Origin: Streptomyces griseoruber
GTDB lineage: Bacteria > Actinomycetota > Actinomycetes > Streptomycetales > Streptomycetaceae
Reading direction: 5' to 3'
NCBI RefSeq assembly: GCF_001514205.1
Contig: NZ_KQ948764.1
Location: 381,882 to 445,881, forward strand
DNA length: 64,000 nt
In this document: positions 27,478 to 37,566 of the stretch, in pieces
Layout: every line of letters begins with the position of its first letter
Numbering within the stretch: position 1 is the first letter of the stretch
Program-made: the position numbers and the translations under genes
The notes under the pieces: generated by a model
What the model saw: only the letters and a program-made list of their open reading frames with translations
Databases searched by the model: none
What the model was told of the DNA's origin: nothing

Positions 27478-28010
27478 CTGCCGGGGGTCGTGGGAAGGGC
27501 TGCGGTCGGAGCCGGCGACGCGCTCGGCGCGGGAGAGCCGCCGGGCGGGGCGGGCGAGGGTGACGCCGACGGCGAGGCGGCCGTCGGGGAGAGCGTCATC
27601 GCCTCGGGCGGCCGTACGACGTCGGCGGCGCCCCGCGCGGACTGCCGGGCCGCGGCCGAGGGGACGCCCTTGACGGTGCCGTCGGGGTCCAGGAAGGCGG
27701 GGTCGCCGCCGGGGACCATGCCGAGTTCACCGGCACGGCGCTTCAGGGCGTCCGGGGCGGAGTAGGAGTCGATGTCGCGCTGGAGCGCCTGTTCCTCGTC
27801 GGTGAGGTTCTTGGTGTCCCGCTGGAGGTCGCCCATCCGGAACGAGCCTTCGCTGAGCGCGGAGTTCAGCACGAGCAGTCCGATGAGGCCGCCGCCGAGC
27901 AGGAGGACGACGAGGAGGACGAAGGGGGTGCGGGCCGCCTGGCGCGGTCCCGCGGGGAACAGCTGGGCCAGCCGGGCCGCCCTCCCCTTGAGTTCGGGTT
28001 TCCTGCTCAC
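27474..28010 (-). CDS. ftsL: FtsL-like septum formation protein
   Basis: A 178-residue bitopic protein in the usual ftsL position between rsmH and ftsI. A basic N-terminus is followed by one membrane helix (about residues 27-49, TPFVLLVVLLLGGGLIGLLV), then a short coiled coil (LQRDTKNLTDEEQALQRDID) and a Pro/Ser/Ala-rich tail. FtsL works with FtsQ and FtsB-like proteins to activate FtsW-FtsI. The GTG start is supported by GGGAGGG just upstream; the longer in-frame extension overlaps rsmH. Confidence 0.88.
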   Translation of the reverse strand: MSRKPELKGRAARLAQLFPAGPRQAARTPFVLLVVLLLGGGLIGLLVLNSALSEGSFRMGDLQRDTKNLTDEEQALQRDIDSYSAPDALKRRAGELGMVPGGDPAFLDPDGTVKGVPSAAARQSARGAADVVRPPEAMTLSPTAASPSASPSPAPPGGSPAPSASPAPTAALPTTPGR

Positions 28011-28056
28011 TCGCCCTCCCCCGAGTCCGGTTTTCCCACCTGCGCCCGCCGCGCCC

Positions 28057-29013
28057 TCATTCGATGGACTCCCTGATGCGTTCGGCCCCGCGCAGCCGGG
28101 CCGGGGCCGCGCGCCGGTTCTCGGCGACCTCTTCCTCGGTGGGAAGTTCGGCACCGCGGGTCAGCAGCTTGAGCCGGGGCTGGTAGCGCTCGGGGACGAC
28201 GGGCAGCCCGGGCGGGGCGGTGGTGGCGGCGCCGGCCGCGAACACCTGCTTGACCAGCCGGTCCTCCAGCGAGTGGTACGACAGCACGGCGATCCGTCCG
28301 CCCACGTCGATCGCCTCGACCGCGGCCGGGATCGCCCGCTCCAGCACCGACAGTTCGCCGTTGACCTCGATGCGCAGCGCCTGGAAGGTGCGCTTGGCCG
28401 GGTTGCCGCCGGTGCGCATCGCGGCCTGCGGCAGGGCGCCGCGGATCAGCTCGACCAGCCGGGCGCTGTTGCTGAACGGCTCCTTGTCGCGTTCGCGGAC
28501 GATCGCGGAGACGATCCGCTTGGCCTGCTTCTCCTCGCCGTACGCCCGCAGGATCCGCACCAGTTCGCCGGGCGGGTAGGTGTTGAGGACCTCGGCGGCG
28601 CTGATGCCGGTCGTCTGGTCCATGCGCATGTCGAGCGGGGCGTCCTGGGCGTAGGCGAAGCCCCGGCCGGCCTCGTCGAGCTGCATGGAGGACACGCCGA
28701 GGTCGAACAGGACGCCCTGTACGTGCGGGAGGCCGAGCCGGTCGAGGACGTCGGGGAGTTCGTCGTAGACGGCGTGCACGAGGGTGGCGCGCTCGCCGAA
28801 GGGGGCGAGGCGCTCGCCGGAGAGCCGGAGGGCCTCCTTGTCGCGGTCGAGGGCGACGAGCCGGACCTCGGGGAACCGCGTGAGCAGGGCCTCGCTGTGC
28901 CCGCCGAGGCCGAGGGTGCAGTCGACGACGACGGCTCCGGGCCGCTGCAGGGCGGGGGCCAACAGGTCCAGGCACCGCTGGAGCATCACCGGGACGTGTC
29001 GACTCTGGCTCAC
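28057..29013 (-). CDS. rsmH: 16S rRNA (cytosine-1402-N4)-methyltransferase RsmH (MraW)
   Basis: A SAM-dependent methyltransferase of 318 residues that methylates N4 of C1402 in 16S rRNA. It starts with the typical [13 protein letters not shown]; the SAM-binding motif is [16 protein letters not shown] and the catalytic-site region includes [14 protein letters not shown]. The C-terminal [15 protein letters not shown] is a family hallmark. It is the first gene of the dcw cluster here; no mraZ precedes it. Confidence 0.97.
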   Translation of the reverse strand: MSQSRHVPVMLQRCLDLLAPALQRPGAVVVDCTLGLGGHSEALLTRFPEVRLVALDRDKEALRLSGERLAPFGERATLVHAVYDELPDVLDRLGLPHVQGVLFDLGVSSMQLDEAGRGFAYAQDAPLDMRMDQTTGISAAEVLNTYPPGELVRILRAYGEEKQAKRIVSAIVRERDKEPFSNSARLVELIRGALPQAAMRTGGNPAKRTFQALRIEVNGELSVLERAIPAAVEAIDVGGRIAVLSYHSLEDRLVKQVFAAGAATTAPPGLPVVPERYQPRLKLLTRGAELPTEEEVAENRRAAPARLRGAERIRESIE

Positions 29014-29355
29014 GGGGCCCTCTCAGATCCGGCGGGAACGCGCACCGCCGGGTCCCCGCCCTCTCGTCTGGGGAAGGCCTGCCGCGGCGTGCGGGGAAGT
29101 CAGTCCAGCAGGGAGATCGCCGTCGAGATCGCCGCCTCCCGCTTCGCGTCACTTTAGTCCACGGTGTCGCGCGGTCAATCAACCGGCCTGCGCGTCGCGG
29201 GCGGGCGCCGACGTGAAGCGCCGGGGCGGCGGAAATCACCCGGCCGGGTGGCTCGACCTCACCCCTGTGGCTTACCTCACAAACGCGACGTGATGACGCT
29301 CTTTTTCCCTTCTCACAACAGGACCGCAACGGCCGTGACCAGTACCGTCATGGTT
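29014..29355. other. Divergent intergenic region between rsmH and carbonic anhydrase
   Basis: This spacer of about 340 bp holds the likely dcw promoter (listed separately). On the plus strand it holds the leader of the carbonic anhydrase gene, for which I could not pick a clear promoter. No coding frame with family resemblance was seen, and there is no mraZ remnant. Confidence 0.6.
29151..29178 (-). promoter_or_regulatory. Putative housekeeping promoter of the dcw cluster (rsmH)
   Basis: On the minus strand, TTGACC (29178-29173) is separated by 16 bp from TAAAGT (29156-29151), close to the TTGACA/TAnnnT consensus. It lies about 140 bp upstream of rsmH. A GACAC pentamer (WhiA-type) lies between the two hexamers, which may be coincidental. 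Confidence 0.5.
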
Positions 29356-29901
29356 ATGACGACTTCCGCATCCGTACCCACCGAGTCCGAAGGCGCCATA
29401 CGCGGCGGCACGGTGACCGACCGTCTCGTCGACGCCAACGAGCGGTACGCCGCCGCCTTCACCGATCCCGGCATGGACGCCCGGCCCGTGCTGCACGTGG
29501 CGGTCGTGGCCTGCATGGACGCCCGTCTCGACCTGCACGCGGCGCTCGGCCTGGAGCTGGGCGACTGCCACACGATCCGCAACGCGGGCGGGGTGGTCAC
29601 CGACGACGTGATCCGGTCACTCACGATCAGCCAGCGCAAGCTGGGCACCCGCAGCATCGTGCTGATCCACCACACGGGCTGCGGCCTGGAGGCGATCACC
29701 GAGGACTTCCGCACCGAGCTGGAGATGGAGGTCGGGCAGCGTCCGGCCTGGGCGGTGGAGGCGTTCCGGGACGTGGACCAGGACGTGCGGCAGTCCATGC
29801 AGCGGGTGCGCACCTCGCCGTTCCTGCTGCACGCCGACGACGTGCGCGGCTTCGTGTTCGACGTGAAGACGGGCCTGCTGCGCGAGATCGACCCCGCCTG
29901 A
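29356..29901 (+). CDS. Beta-class carbonic anhydrase
   Basis: A 181-residue zinc enzyme that interconverts CO2 and bicarbonate in the cytoplasm. The zinc ligands are visible as C53 in ACMDAR (with the Asp55-Arg57 dyad) and as H106 and C109 in HHTGCG. The segment IRNAGGVVTDD is also typical of small beta carbonic anhydrases. The start at MTTSASVP is chosen because the conserved domain begins soon after; another ATG lies two codons upstream. Confidence 0.93.
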   Translation: MTTSASVPTESEGAIRGGTVTDRLVDANERYAAAFTDPGMDARPVLHVAVVACMDARLDLHAALGLELGDCHTIRNAGGVVTDDVIRSLTISQRKLGTRSIVLIHHTGCGLEAITEDFRTELEMEVGQRPAWAVEAFRDVDQDVRQSMQRVRTSPFLLHADDVRGFVFDVKTGLLREIDPA

Positions 29902-29994
29902 CCGCTCGTAGCGTCGTCCGTTCGCTGTCGTTTGCCTGTTGATTTCTCCTGCATCGATGCCCAAAAGGCCATAGAACCGACATATCGCGGGCAG

Positions 29995-30003
29995 TTGTCC
30001 ACA
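29995..30003 (+). promoter_or_regulatory. DnaA-box-like 9-mer
   Basis: TTGTCCACA matches the favoured streptomycete DnaA box exactly. It is located about 150 bp before the moxR start, in the 249-bp spacer that must contain the moxR operon promoter. A single copy, so functional relevance is uncertain. Confidence 0.3.
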
Positions 30004-30150
30004 GGCGAGTGACACGAATCGGTAACGGCAGCAAGAATGCGGTTGTGACGCCACTCCGAACATTTCACGGGTGGCGCACGTGATTCGGGGTGGGCCGGTT
30101 CGCGGTGAAGAGCGTCGGCCCGGAGGAATGTAAGGGCCGAGGAGGGCCGG

Positions 30151-31187
<1,037 letters not shown>

Positions 31188-31188
<1 letters not shown>

Positions 31189-32570
31189 TGACCACCGGGG
31201 GGACCGGCCGGACCGGACAGCCCCAGGGCGGCCGCCTCGAGAAGGGCGGCGCCCGGACCGCCCTGGCGGGTCTGACCACCCGCGGGCGCTCCTTCCTGGC
31301 GGCCGGCATAGCCGCCGCCGTCTGCGCGTACGTGCTCGGGCAGCCCAATCTGCTGCGGGTCGGGCTGCTGCTGTCGGCACTGCCGCTGATCTGCGCGGCC
31401 GTCGTCTACCGCACCCGCTACCGGGTCGCGGGCAGCCGCCGGCTGGCCCCCGCCCGGGTGCCGGCCGGCAGCGAGGCCCGCGTCCATCTGCGGATGGACA
31501 ACGTCTCGCGGCTGCCCACCGGACTGCTGATGCTCCAGGACAAGGTGCCCTACGTCCTCGGCCCGCGCCCCCGGTTCGTCCTGGACCGGGTGGAGGCGGG
31601 CGGCCGGCGCGAGGTGTCCTACCGGGTCCGCTCCGATCTGCGCGGCCGCTATCCGCTGGGCCCGCTCCAGCTGCGGCTGAGCGACCCGTTCGGCATGTGC
31701 GAACTGACCCGGTCCTTCTCGACGTACGACACGCTGACGGTGATCCCCCGGGTCGAGGCGCTGCCGCCGGTGCGGCTGAGCGGCGAGGCCAAGGGGTACG
31801 GCGACGGGCGGCAGCGCGCGGTGGCGCTGGCCGGCGAGGACGACGTGATCCCGCGTGGCTACCGCTACGGCGACGACCTGCGCCGGGTGCACTGGCGTTC
31901 GACCGCCCGGTACGGCGAGCTGATGGTGCGCCGCGAGGAGCAGCCCCAGCGGGCCCGCTGCACGGTGCTCCTGGACACCCGGGCCGTGGCCTACGCGGGC
32001 GCCGGCCCGGACTCGGCCTTCGAATGGGCGGTCTCGGGCGCCGCGTCGGTCCTGGTGCACATGCTGGAGCGGGGCTTCTCGGTCCGGCTGCTGACGGACA
32101 CCGGCACCTCGGTGCCCGGGGAAGGCGCCGACGGATTCGCCGGGGCCAGCGGGGAGTCGGCGGACGCGGCCGGGCTGATGATGGACACCCTCGCGGTGGT
32201 CGACCACTCCGACGGCGCGAGCCTGTCGCGGGCCTACGACGTGCTGCGCGGCGGCAACGAGGGACTGCTGATCGCGTTCCTCGGCGACATCGACGAGGAA
32301 CAGGCGGCGATCGCCGCGAAGATGCGCCAGCGCAGCGGGGGCGCGGTCGCCTTCCTGCTGGACAGCGACACCTGGGGGCGTGAACCGGACGGCATGGCCC
32401 ATCCGATGAACAGTCAGGAGGAGCGGCTGCGGTTGCTGCGCGAGGCGGGCTGGACCGTCCTGGGCGTACCGCGGGGCACCTCGCTGAACGAGCTGTGGCG
32501 TCAGGCCGACCGCGAGCGGGCGGGGGTCGTCACGGCGGGCGGGACACGTGCGGGGGAGGCGGGATCATGA
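31188..32570 (+). CDS. DUF58 domain-containing protein
   Basis: A 460-residue protein with two adjacent N-terminal membrane segments (about residues 30-50 and 55-75) and a large cytoplasmic domain. The DUF58 signature is seen as YRYGDDLRRVHWRSTAR followed by ELMVRREEQPQ, and the remainder resembles a vWA-like fold (LLDTRAV). DUF58 proteins are standard partners of MoxR ATPases; the molecular role is unresolved. Translation is coupled to moxR (TGATG) and to the next gene (ATGA). Confidence 0.9.
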
Positions 32571-35071
32571 GCGGACGGGCTCGGCTGACACTGTGCTCGG
32601 CGGCGGCCACGCTGATGGCGTCGTGCGCCCTGCTGCCCCTCGTCGACCCGGCCACCTGGATCCTCCAGGCGGCGGTGCTGCTGGCGATCCAGTCCGGGGT
32701 GGGCGCGGCCGCCCGCCGGGTGCCACTGGCCCGGCCGCTGACGGTGGCCGCCCAGGCGCTGGTCACGCTGCTGCTGCTCACCCTGGTCTTCGCCCGGGAG
32801 CAGGCTCTGCTCGGGGTGGTCCCGGGCCCGGAGGCGATCCGGCACTTCGGGGAGCTGTTCCGGGCGGGCACCGAGGACGTCGGGCAGTACGCGATCCCCG
32901 CCCCGCTGTCCGACGGCATCCGGCTGATGACGGTCGGCGGTGTGCTGGTGATCGGCCTCGCGGTGGACACCCTCGCGGTGACCTTCCGCAACGCCGCCCC
33001 GGCCGGTCTGCCGCTGCTCGCGCTGTACTCGGTGGCCGCGGGGCTGTCCGACGGGTCGAGCGACTGGGTGTGGTTCCTGGTCGCCGCGGCCGGCTATCTG
33101 ATGCTGCTGCTGGCCGAGGGCCGTGAGCGGCTCTCCCAGTGGGGCCGGGTCTTCGCGGGCGCGCCGCGCACCCCGGGCGAGCAGCCGGGGGCGGTGGCTC
33201 CGGTGCGCACCGGGCGGCGCATCGGCATGGCCGCGCTGGGCGTGGCCCTGGTGGTGCCGCTGCTGCCCCTGCCGGCGATCCAGGGCGGCCTGCTGGCGGG
33301 CGCCGGGACGGGCGTCGGCGCGGGCAACGGCAGCGGGGGCACGATCTCCGCGGTCAACCCGCTGGTGTCGCTGCGCGACAGCCTGAACGTGAACGAGGAC
33401 CGCACGGTCCTGACGCTGAACACCGACGCCGACGACCTGTCGGACATGTATCTGCGGATCGTCTCCCTGGACGACTTCGACGGCACCACCTGGAAGCCCT
33501 CCAAGCGCCACATCGTCGCCGTGCCGGACGAGTTCCCCACGCCCACCGGCCTGGGGCCCGACATCAAGCGCTCGGCGGTCTCCACCCGGATCTCGGCCGC
33601 CGCCGGCTACGCCCAGGCCTGGCTGCCGATGCCGTATCCGCCGAGCCGCGTGAAGATCAAGGGCGACTGGCGGTACGAACCGGTCGGCATGACCCTCGTC
33701 GGCGACCACGGCGAGGACACCAGCGGCAAGACGTACGAGGTGACGAGCCTCGATGTGCAGCCGACGGCGAAGCAGCTGGAGGCGGCTCCCAAGGCGCCGA
33801 GCTCGCTCCGCGACGAGTACACCAAGGTGCCGGGCTCGCTGCCGAAGGTGGTGGCCCGCCAGGCCGAGCAGATCACCGAGGGCGCGACGAGCGACTACGC
33901 GAAGGCGGTCGCGCTCCAGGACTACTTCGCGGTCACGGGCGGCTTCGAGTACGACACCGATGTGGAGGTCGGCTCGGGCCCCGACGCGATCGCCCGCTTC
34001 CTGCGCGACAAGCAGGGCTTCTGCGTCCACTTCTCGTTCGCGATGGCGGCGATGGCCCGCACACTGGGCATACCGGCCCGGGTCGCGGTGGGCTTCGCGC
34101 CGGGCTCCCCGCGGGCGGACGGTTCGGTGGCGGTGAGCCTGAAGGACGCGCACGCCTGGCCCGAGCTGTACTTCGAGGGTGTGGGCTGGACCCGCTTCGA
34201 GCCGACCCCGACGCGCGGGACGACGCCTTCGTACACGGTGCCGGACGCCTCGAACACGGACACCCCCGACCTGCCGCAGTCCTCCCAGTCGGCGGACGCG
34301 GCCCCGTCGGCGGAGCCCTCGGCGAGCACGAGCTGCTCGGCGCAGGACAAGAAGCTCGATGGCTGCGGTGCGGCGCTCCCGCTGGACGAGGCGGAGCAGG
34401 GCGACCAGGGCACCCCGCTGTACGAGACGGTCGGCTGGATCCTGCTGGGCGCCCTGGTGCTGACCCTGCCGTTGCTGCCGATGCTGTGGCGGCTGCGGCG
34501 GCGGTCGGTGCGGCTGGCGTCGGCCCGGCACTCCGGGGCCGTGGCGGCCGGCGGACGGCATCCGACGGGCGGCACCGACGGGCTCGCGGCGGGGGACGCC
34601 GGTTCCGCGGTGCTGCTGGACGCGCCGTCGCACGAGGCGGCCGAGGCCGTCGTGGCGCATGTGCTGGCGGTCTGGCGCGAACTCATCGACACGGCCTGGG
34701 ACTACGGCATCGAGCCGGACGACGCGCTGACCCCCCGGCGGGCGGCGGCGCGGATCGTGCGGATCGGGGAGTTGGACGAGACGGTGGCCGGAGCGGTGCA
34801 CCGGGTGGCCGGGGCCGTGGAGCAGGTGCTGTTCGCGCCGCGCCCGAGCGCCGGGACCGGGCTGTCCGAGGAGGTCCACCGGGTGCGGGCGGCACTGCGG
34901 GCCAGGGGCGGCTGGACCACCCGGGTACGGGCGGTCGTGGCACCCCGGTCGGCCATCCGGGCGGTCTGGGACCTCTCGGACCGCTGGACGGCTCTCAAGG
35001 CGTCCTGGGCGGCCAGGGCGGTTCATCTGGCGAGCCTGCTGCGCCGGCGCCCTTCGGGCCAGCAGAGCTGA
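32567..35071 (+). CDS. Transglutaminase-like membrane protein (TgpA family, DUF3488/DUF4129)
   Basis: An 834-residue protein. About six membrane helices occupy roughly residues 1-235. An extracytoplasmic region carries the transglutaminase-like domain, with the nucleophile Cys in KQGFCVHFSFAMAAMA, His in DAHAWPELYFEG and the third segment WTRFEPTP. A further helix lies near residue 625, and a cytoplasmic DUF4129-like tail follows. The third catalytic position is not an obvious Asp. The ATG overlaps the DUF58 stop by 4 bp; a start 72 bp upstream inside the DUF58 gene is less likely. Confidence 0.9.
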   Translation: MSGRARLTLCSAAATLMASCALLPLVDPATWILQAAVLLAIQSGVGAAARRVPLARPLTVAAQALVTLLLLTLVFAREQALLGVVPGPEAIRHFGELFRAGTEDVGQYAIPAPLSDGIRLMTVGGVLVIGLAVDTLAVTFRNAAPAGLPLLALYSVAAGLSDGSSDWVWFLVAAAGYLMLLLAEGRERLSQWGRVFAGAPRTPGEQPGAVAPVRTGRRIGMAALGVALVVPLLPLPAIQGGLLAGAGTGVGAGNGSGGTISAVNPLVSLRDSLNVNEDRTVLTLNTDADDLSDMYLRIVSLDDFDGTTWKPSKRHIVAVPDEFPTPTGLGPDIKRSAVSTRISAAAGYAQAWLPMPYPPSRVKIKGDWRYEPVGMTLVGDHGEDTSGKTYEVTSLDVQPTAKQLEAAPKAPSSLRDEYTKVPGSLPKVVARQAEQITEGATSDYAKAVALQDYFAVTGGFEYDTDVEVGSGPDAIARFLRDKQGFCVHFSFAMAAMARTLGIPARVAVGFAPGSPRADGSVAVSLKDAHAWPELYFEGVGWTRFEPTPTRGTTPSYTVPDASNTDTPDLPQSSQSADAAPSAEPSASTSCSAQDKKLDGCGAALPLDEAEQGDQGTPLYETVGWILLGALVLTLPLLPMLWRLRRRSVRLASARHSGAVAAGGRHPTGGTDGLAAGDAGSAVLLDAPSHEAAEAVVAHVLAVWRELIDTAWDYGIEPDDALTPRRAAARIVRIGELDETVAGAVHRVAGAVEQVLFAPRPSAGTGLSEEVHRVRAALRARGGWTTRVRAVVAPRSAIRAVWDLSDRWTALKASWAARAVHLASLLRRRPSGQQS

Positions 35072-35104
35072 GCCGCGGAGGACGGAAACATCGAGGGACG
35101 GATA

Positions 35105-35147
35105 CGTCGAGGGGGTGACCACCCGGTGGGTGGTCACCCCCTCGACG
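35105..35147. terminator. Perfect 20-bp stem-loop between convergent genes
   Basis: The arms 35105-35124 and 35128-35147 are exact inverse copies with a 3-nt loop, between the stops of the transglutaminase gene and the DUF3040 gene. No T-run follows, as is common in streptomycetes. Its symmetry and location suggest bidirectional termination. Confidence 0.85.
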
Positions 35148-35167
35148 TCGTCCGGGGTGGGGGCCGG

Positions 35168-35560
35168 TCAGTGGCCGCCCTGCTCGTCTCGGCGGCGCTG
35201 CCAGCGCTGCTCGATCCGGTCCATCAGTGAGCGCTTCTGCCGTCCCTGGCCGCGGGTGCGATGCGCGCCCGCGGGGTGTTCGCCCGGCTTGGGGGCCTTG
35301 CGCCAGCCGGTGACCGCGAGCACCGCACAGCCCAGCATGACGAGGAAGCCCACGACACTGAGCCACACCTGCTTGGCGACCATTCCCGCCATGAGGAGCG
35401 CGATACCCACGAGGAAGCCCGCGACCGCCTGGTAGACCCGCCGCCGGGTGTACGTACGCAGCCCGCTTCCCTCGAGCGCCGACGCGAACTTGGGATCTTC
35501 GGCGTACAGCGCTCGCTCCATCTGCTCGAGCATGCGCTGCTCGTGCTCCGAGAGCGGCAC
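35168..35560 (-). CDS. DUF3040 domain-containing membrane protein
   Basis: A 130-residue actinobacterial protein. The N-terminal PLSEHEQRMLEQMERALYAEDPKFA is the DUF3040 signature. Two membrane helices follow (about residues 46-63 and 66-85), then a basic Arg/Lys/Gln-rich cytoplasmic tail. The GTG start follows a GAGGAGGA Shine-Dalgarno. Function unknown; family members often sit near cell-envelope genes. Confidence 0.9.
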   Translation of the reverse strand: MPLSEHEQRMLEQMERALYAEDPKFASALEGSGLRTYTRRRVYQAVAGFLVGIALLMAGMVAKQVWLSVVGFLVMLGCAVLAVTGWRKAPKPGEHPAGAHRTRGQGRQKRSLMDRIEQRWQRRRDEQGGH

Positions 35561-35835
35561 GGAGTCCTCCTCATCGTGCAGTCGCCGGGGCGACTCGGGG
35601 GTCCCTTCAGGATAGGCAGGGATTCGCCCCCGTGAAACCCGCCCCTCTACGCCAATTGGCCAACCGGAGCCCGCCATGGGCGTCCCGGTCCGCTGAGGCT
35701 TGCATTCCCCGGCGGCCGACCCGTCATGCCGGGCGGTCTCCCTCGATCATACGGCGCACAGCGCCCGAACGGGGGGCCTGTGGCGTACTCCATGTGCCGC
35801 CAAGCCCCTGATCAGCGTGCGGGGTCCGGGAGCGC

Positions 35836-36606
35836 TCAGACCTCCTCGGTCCCCCGCGTCTCACCGAGCACATGGAGCTGGGTGGCGACGGAGTGGAAGG
35901 CGGGGAGTTCGGCGGCGGCCTCCTCGAGCTTGAGCAGGGCGTCGAGGGCGCCGGGCTCGGTGTCCACGAGGACGCCGGGGACGAGGTCGGCGAAGACCCG
36001 TACGCCGTGCACGGCGGTGACGTCGAGGCCCGCGCCCTCGACGAGCCCGGTGAGCTGTTCGGCGGTGAAGCGGCGCGGCACGGGGTCACCGCTGCCCCAG
36101 CGTCCGTCCGGGTCGGAGAGGGCCTGCCGGGCCTCCTTGAAGTGACCGGCGAGGGCCCGCGCGAGGACGGCTCCGCCGAGGCCGGCGGCGAGGAGGCTCA
36201 GGAAGCCCTCGGGGCGCAGGGCGGCCACGGTGTTGCGGACGCCTTCGGCGGGGTCGTCGACGTACTCCAGGACGCCGTGGCACAGGACGGCGTCGTAGCC
36301 GCCCCGCTCGACCACGTCGAAGAGGCCGTGGGCGTCGCCCTGGACGCCGCGGACCCGGTCGGCGACGCCGGCCTCGGCGGTGCGGCGCTCCAGCGCGAAG
36401 AGCGCGTTGGGGCTGGGGTCGACGACCGTGACCCGGTGGCCGAGGCGGGCGACGGGTACCGCGAAGTTGCCGCTGCCGCCGCCGGTGTCGAGGACGTCGA
36501 GCGCCTCGCGACCGGTGGCCTTGACCCGGCGCTCGAGGGCGTCCTGGAGGACCTCCCAGACCACGGCGGTACGGAGAGCGGCACGGGGGCGGATCGGGTC
36601 CGGCAC
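35836..36606 (-). CDS. Class I SAM-dependent methyltransferase
   Basis: A 256-residue methyltransferase. The SAM-binding motif I is VLDTGGGSGNFAVPVA, motif II appears in VTVVDPSPNALFALE, and the later VLCHGVLEYVDD fits motif IV of small-molecule or tRNA uridine-type methyltransferases (CmoA/UbiE-like). The substrate is not identifiable. A GTG start with GAGGAG 9 nt upstream is preferred over an ATG 105 bp earlier, which would add a Pro/Arg-rich stretch of unlikely coding character. Confidence 0.85.
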   Translation of the reverse strand: MPDPIRPRAALRTAVVWEVLQDALERRVKATGREALDVLDTGGGSGNFAVPVARLGHRVTVVDPSPNALFALERRTAEAGVADRVRGVQGDAHGLFDVVERGGYDAVLCHGVLEYVDDPAEGVRNTVAALRPEGFLSLLAAGLGGAVLARALAGHFKEARQALSDPDGRWGSGDPVPRRFTAEQLTGLVEGAGLDVTAVHGVRVFADLVPGVLVDTEPGALDALLKLEEAAAELPAFHSVATQLHVLGETRGTEEV

Positions 36607-36809
36607 GGCAGTTGACTCCTCGGCGCGGCACCGCCTCTTGCGCGGCGGAGCGAACGGGCTGCCTCCCGGACCGGCGCGACCGGAGCGGGCCGGGCGGAGG
36701 GAAGGCTTCAAACACCGTCCACCCTATTGCCTCCGGCGCCCGGACCGGGCACTCCGTCCCACCGCACCCGGGATCCCCCCGGACCGGCCCGGACCGGCCC
36801 CGCCCGGCT

Positions 36810-37373
36810 TCAGCCCGCGTCCGGCATGGCCCGCCCCGCTCCCCTGCCGTCCGGGTCGTCCCCGTCCTGGCGGGGCTGCGGCAGGACCGGCTGGAGGACC
36901 AGCATGCGCTCGACGAGGCGGACGAACATCGCCACGTCGCGTATCAGGTCGTCGGCGTCCCGGCGGCCGGCCGCGCCCTGGATGCCCGCCTCGGCCCGGG
37001 CACGGCGCCCGGCCCCGGAGGCGAACAGGGCGCTCCACTCGGTGAGTTCGGGCGCGATCTCGGGAAGCACTTCCCAGGCGCTGCGGATGCGCGCCCGCTT
37101 ACGGGGAGAGGGGTCGGGGCGGCCGCGGGCGGCGAGGACGGCGGCGGCGGTGCGCAGGGCGGCGAGATGGGCCGTGGCGTAGCGCTCGTTGGGGGTTTCG
37201 AGGACGGCCGCCTCCTCCAGGCCGGCGCGGGCCTGGGCGAGCAGGTCGAGTGCGGCGGGCGGTGCCGTCGTCCGGCGCAGCACGGGGTGGACGTCGCTCG
37301 CCGGCCCGGTCAGTGAGGGGGCAGGGCCGGTGGCGCGGCGCCGGTGTGCGGCGGCTGCGTGGGAGCTGGCCAT
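36810..37373 (-). CDS. SAV_6107 family HEPN domain-containing protein
   Basis: A helical protein of 187 residues resembling the actinobacterial SAV_6107 HEPN family. An Rx4H motif, R64-YATA-H69, matches the RNase signature (Rx4-6H) of HEPN toxins and nucleases, so it may cleave RNA (inference). The C-terminal part continues in helices (DADDLIRDVAMFVRLVER). The ATG has a strong AGGAGG 6 nt upstream. It is divergent from the ABC ATPase gene, and no nucleotidyltransferase antitoxin is adjacent. Confidence 0.8.
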   Translation of the reverse strand: MASSHAAAAHRRRATGPAPSLTGPASDVHPVLRRTTAPPAALDLLAQARAGLEEAAVLETPNERYATAHLAALRTAAAVLAARGRPDPSPRKRARIRSAWEVLPEIAPELTEWSALFASGAGRRARAEAGIQGAAGRRDADDLIRDVAMFVRLVERMLVLQPVLPQPRQDGDDPDGRGAGRAMPDAG

Positions 37374-37474
37374 GACGAACCTCCTGTCGTCTGGGTGACG
37401 GCACTCCCTGTCCGGTGGTGCCGTATGTGCCCATCGTGCGGTATGCCACTGACAATCCGTTCTGACCTGCGCTT

Positions 37475-37521
37475 TTGCTTCGATCGAAGGTTCGGGCTAG
37501 TTTTTGCACTGACCAGTCAGT
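37475..37521 (+). promoter_or_regulatory. Promoter and palindromic operator of the ABC/YhgE/TetR operon
   Basis: A likely -35 TTGCTT (37475-37480) is 17 bp from a -10-like TAGTTT (37498-37503). Immediately downstream, ACTGAC-CA-GTCAGT (37508-37521) is a perfect 14-bp palindrome overlapping the expected transcription start. Such short palindromes are typical TetR operators, and a TetR-family gene is the third gene of this operon, suggesting autorepression. Confidence 0.6.
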
Positions 37522-37566
37522 TCAAAAAGTTCGTTCCCAGCATTCACCACTGCACCAGGGGGGACC

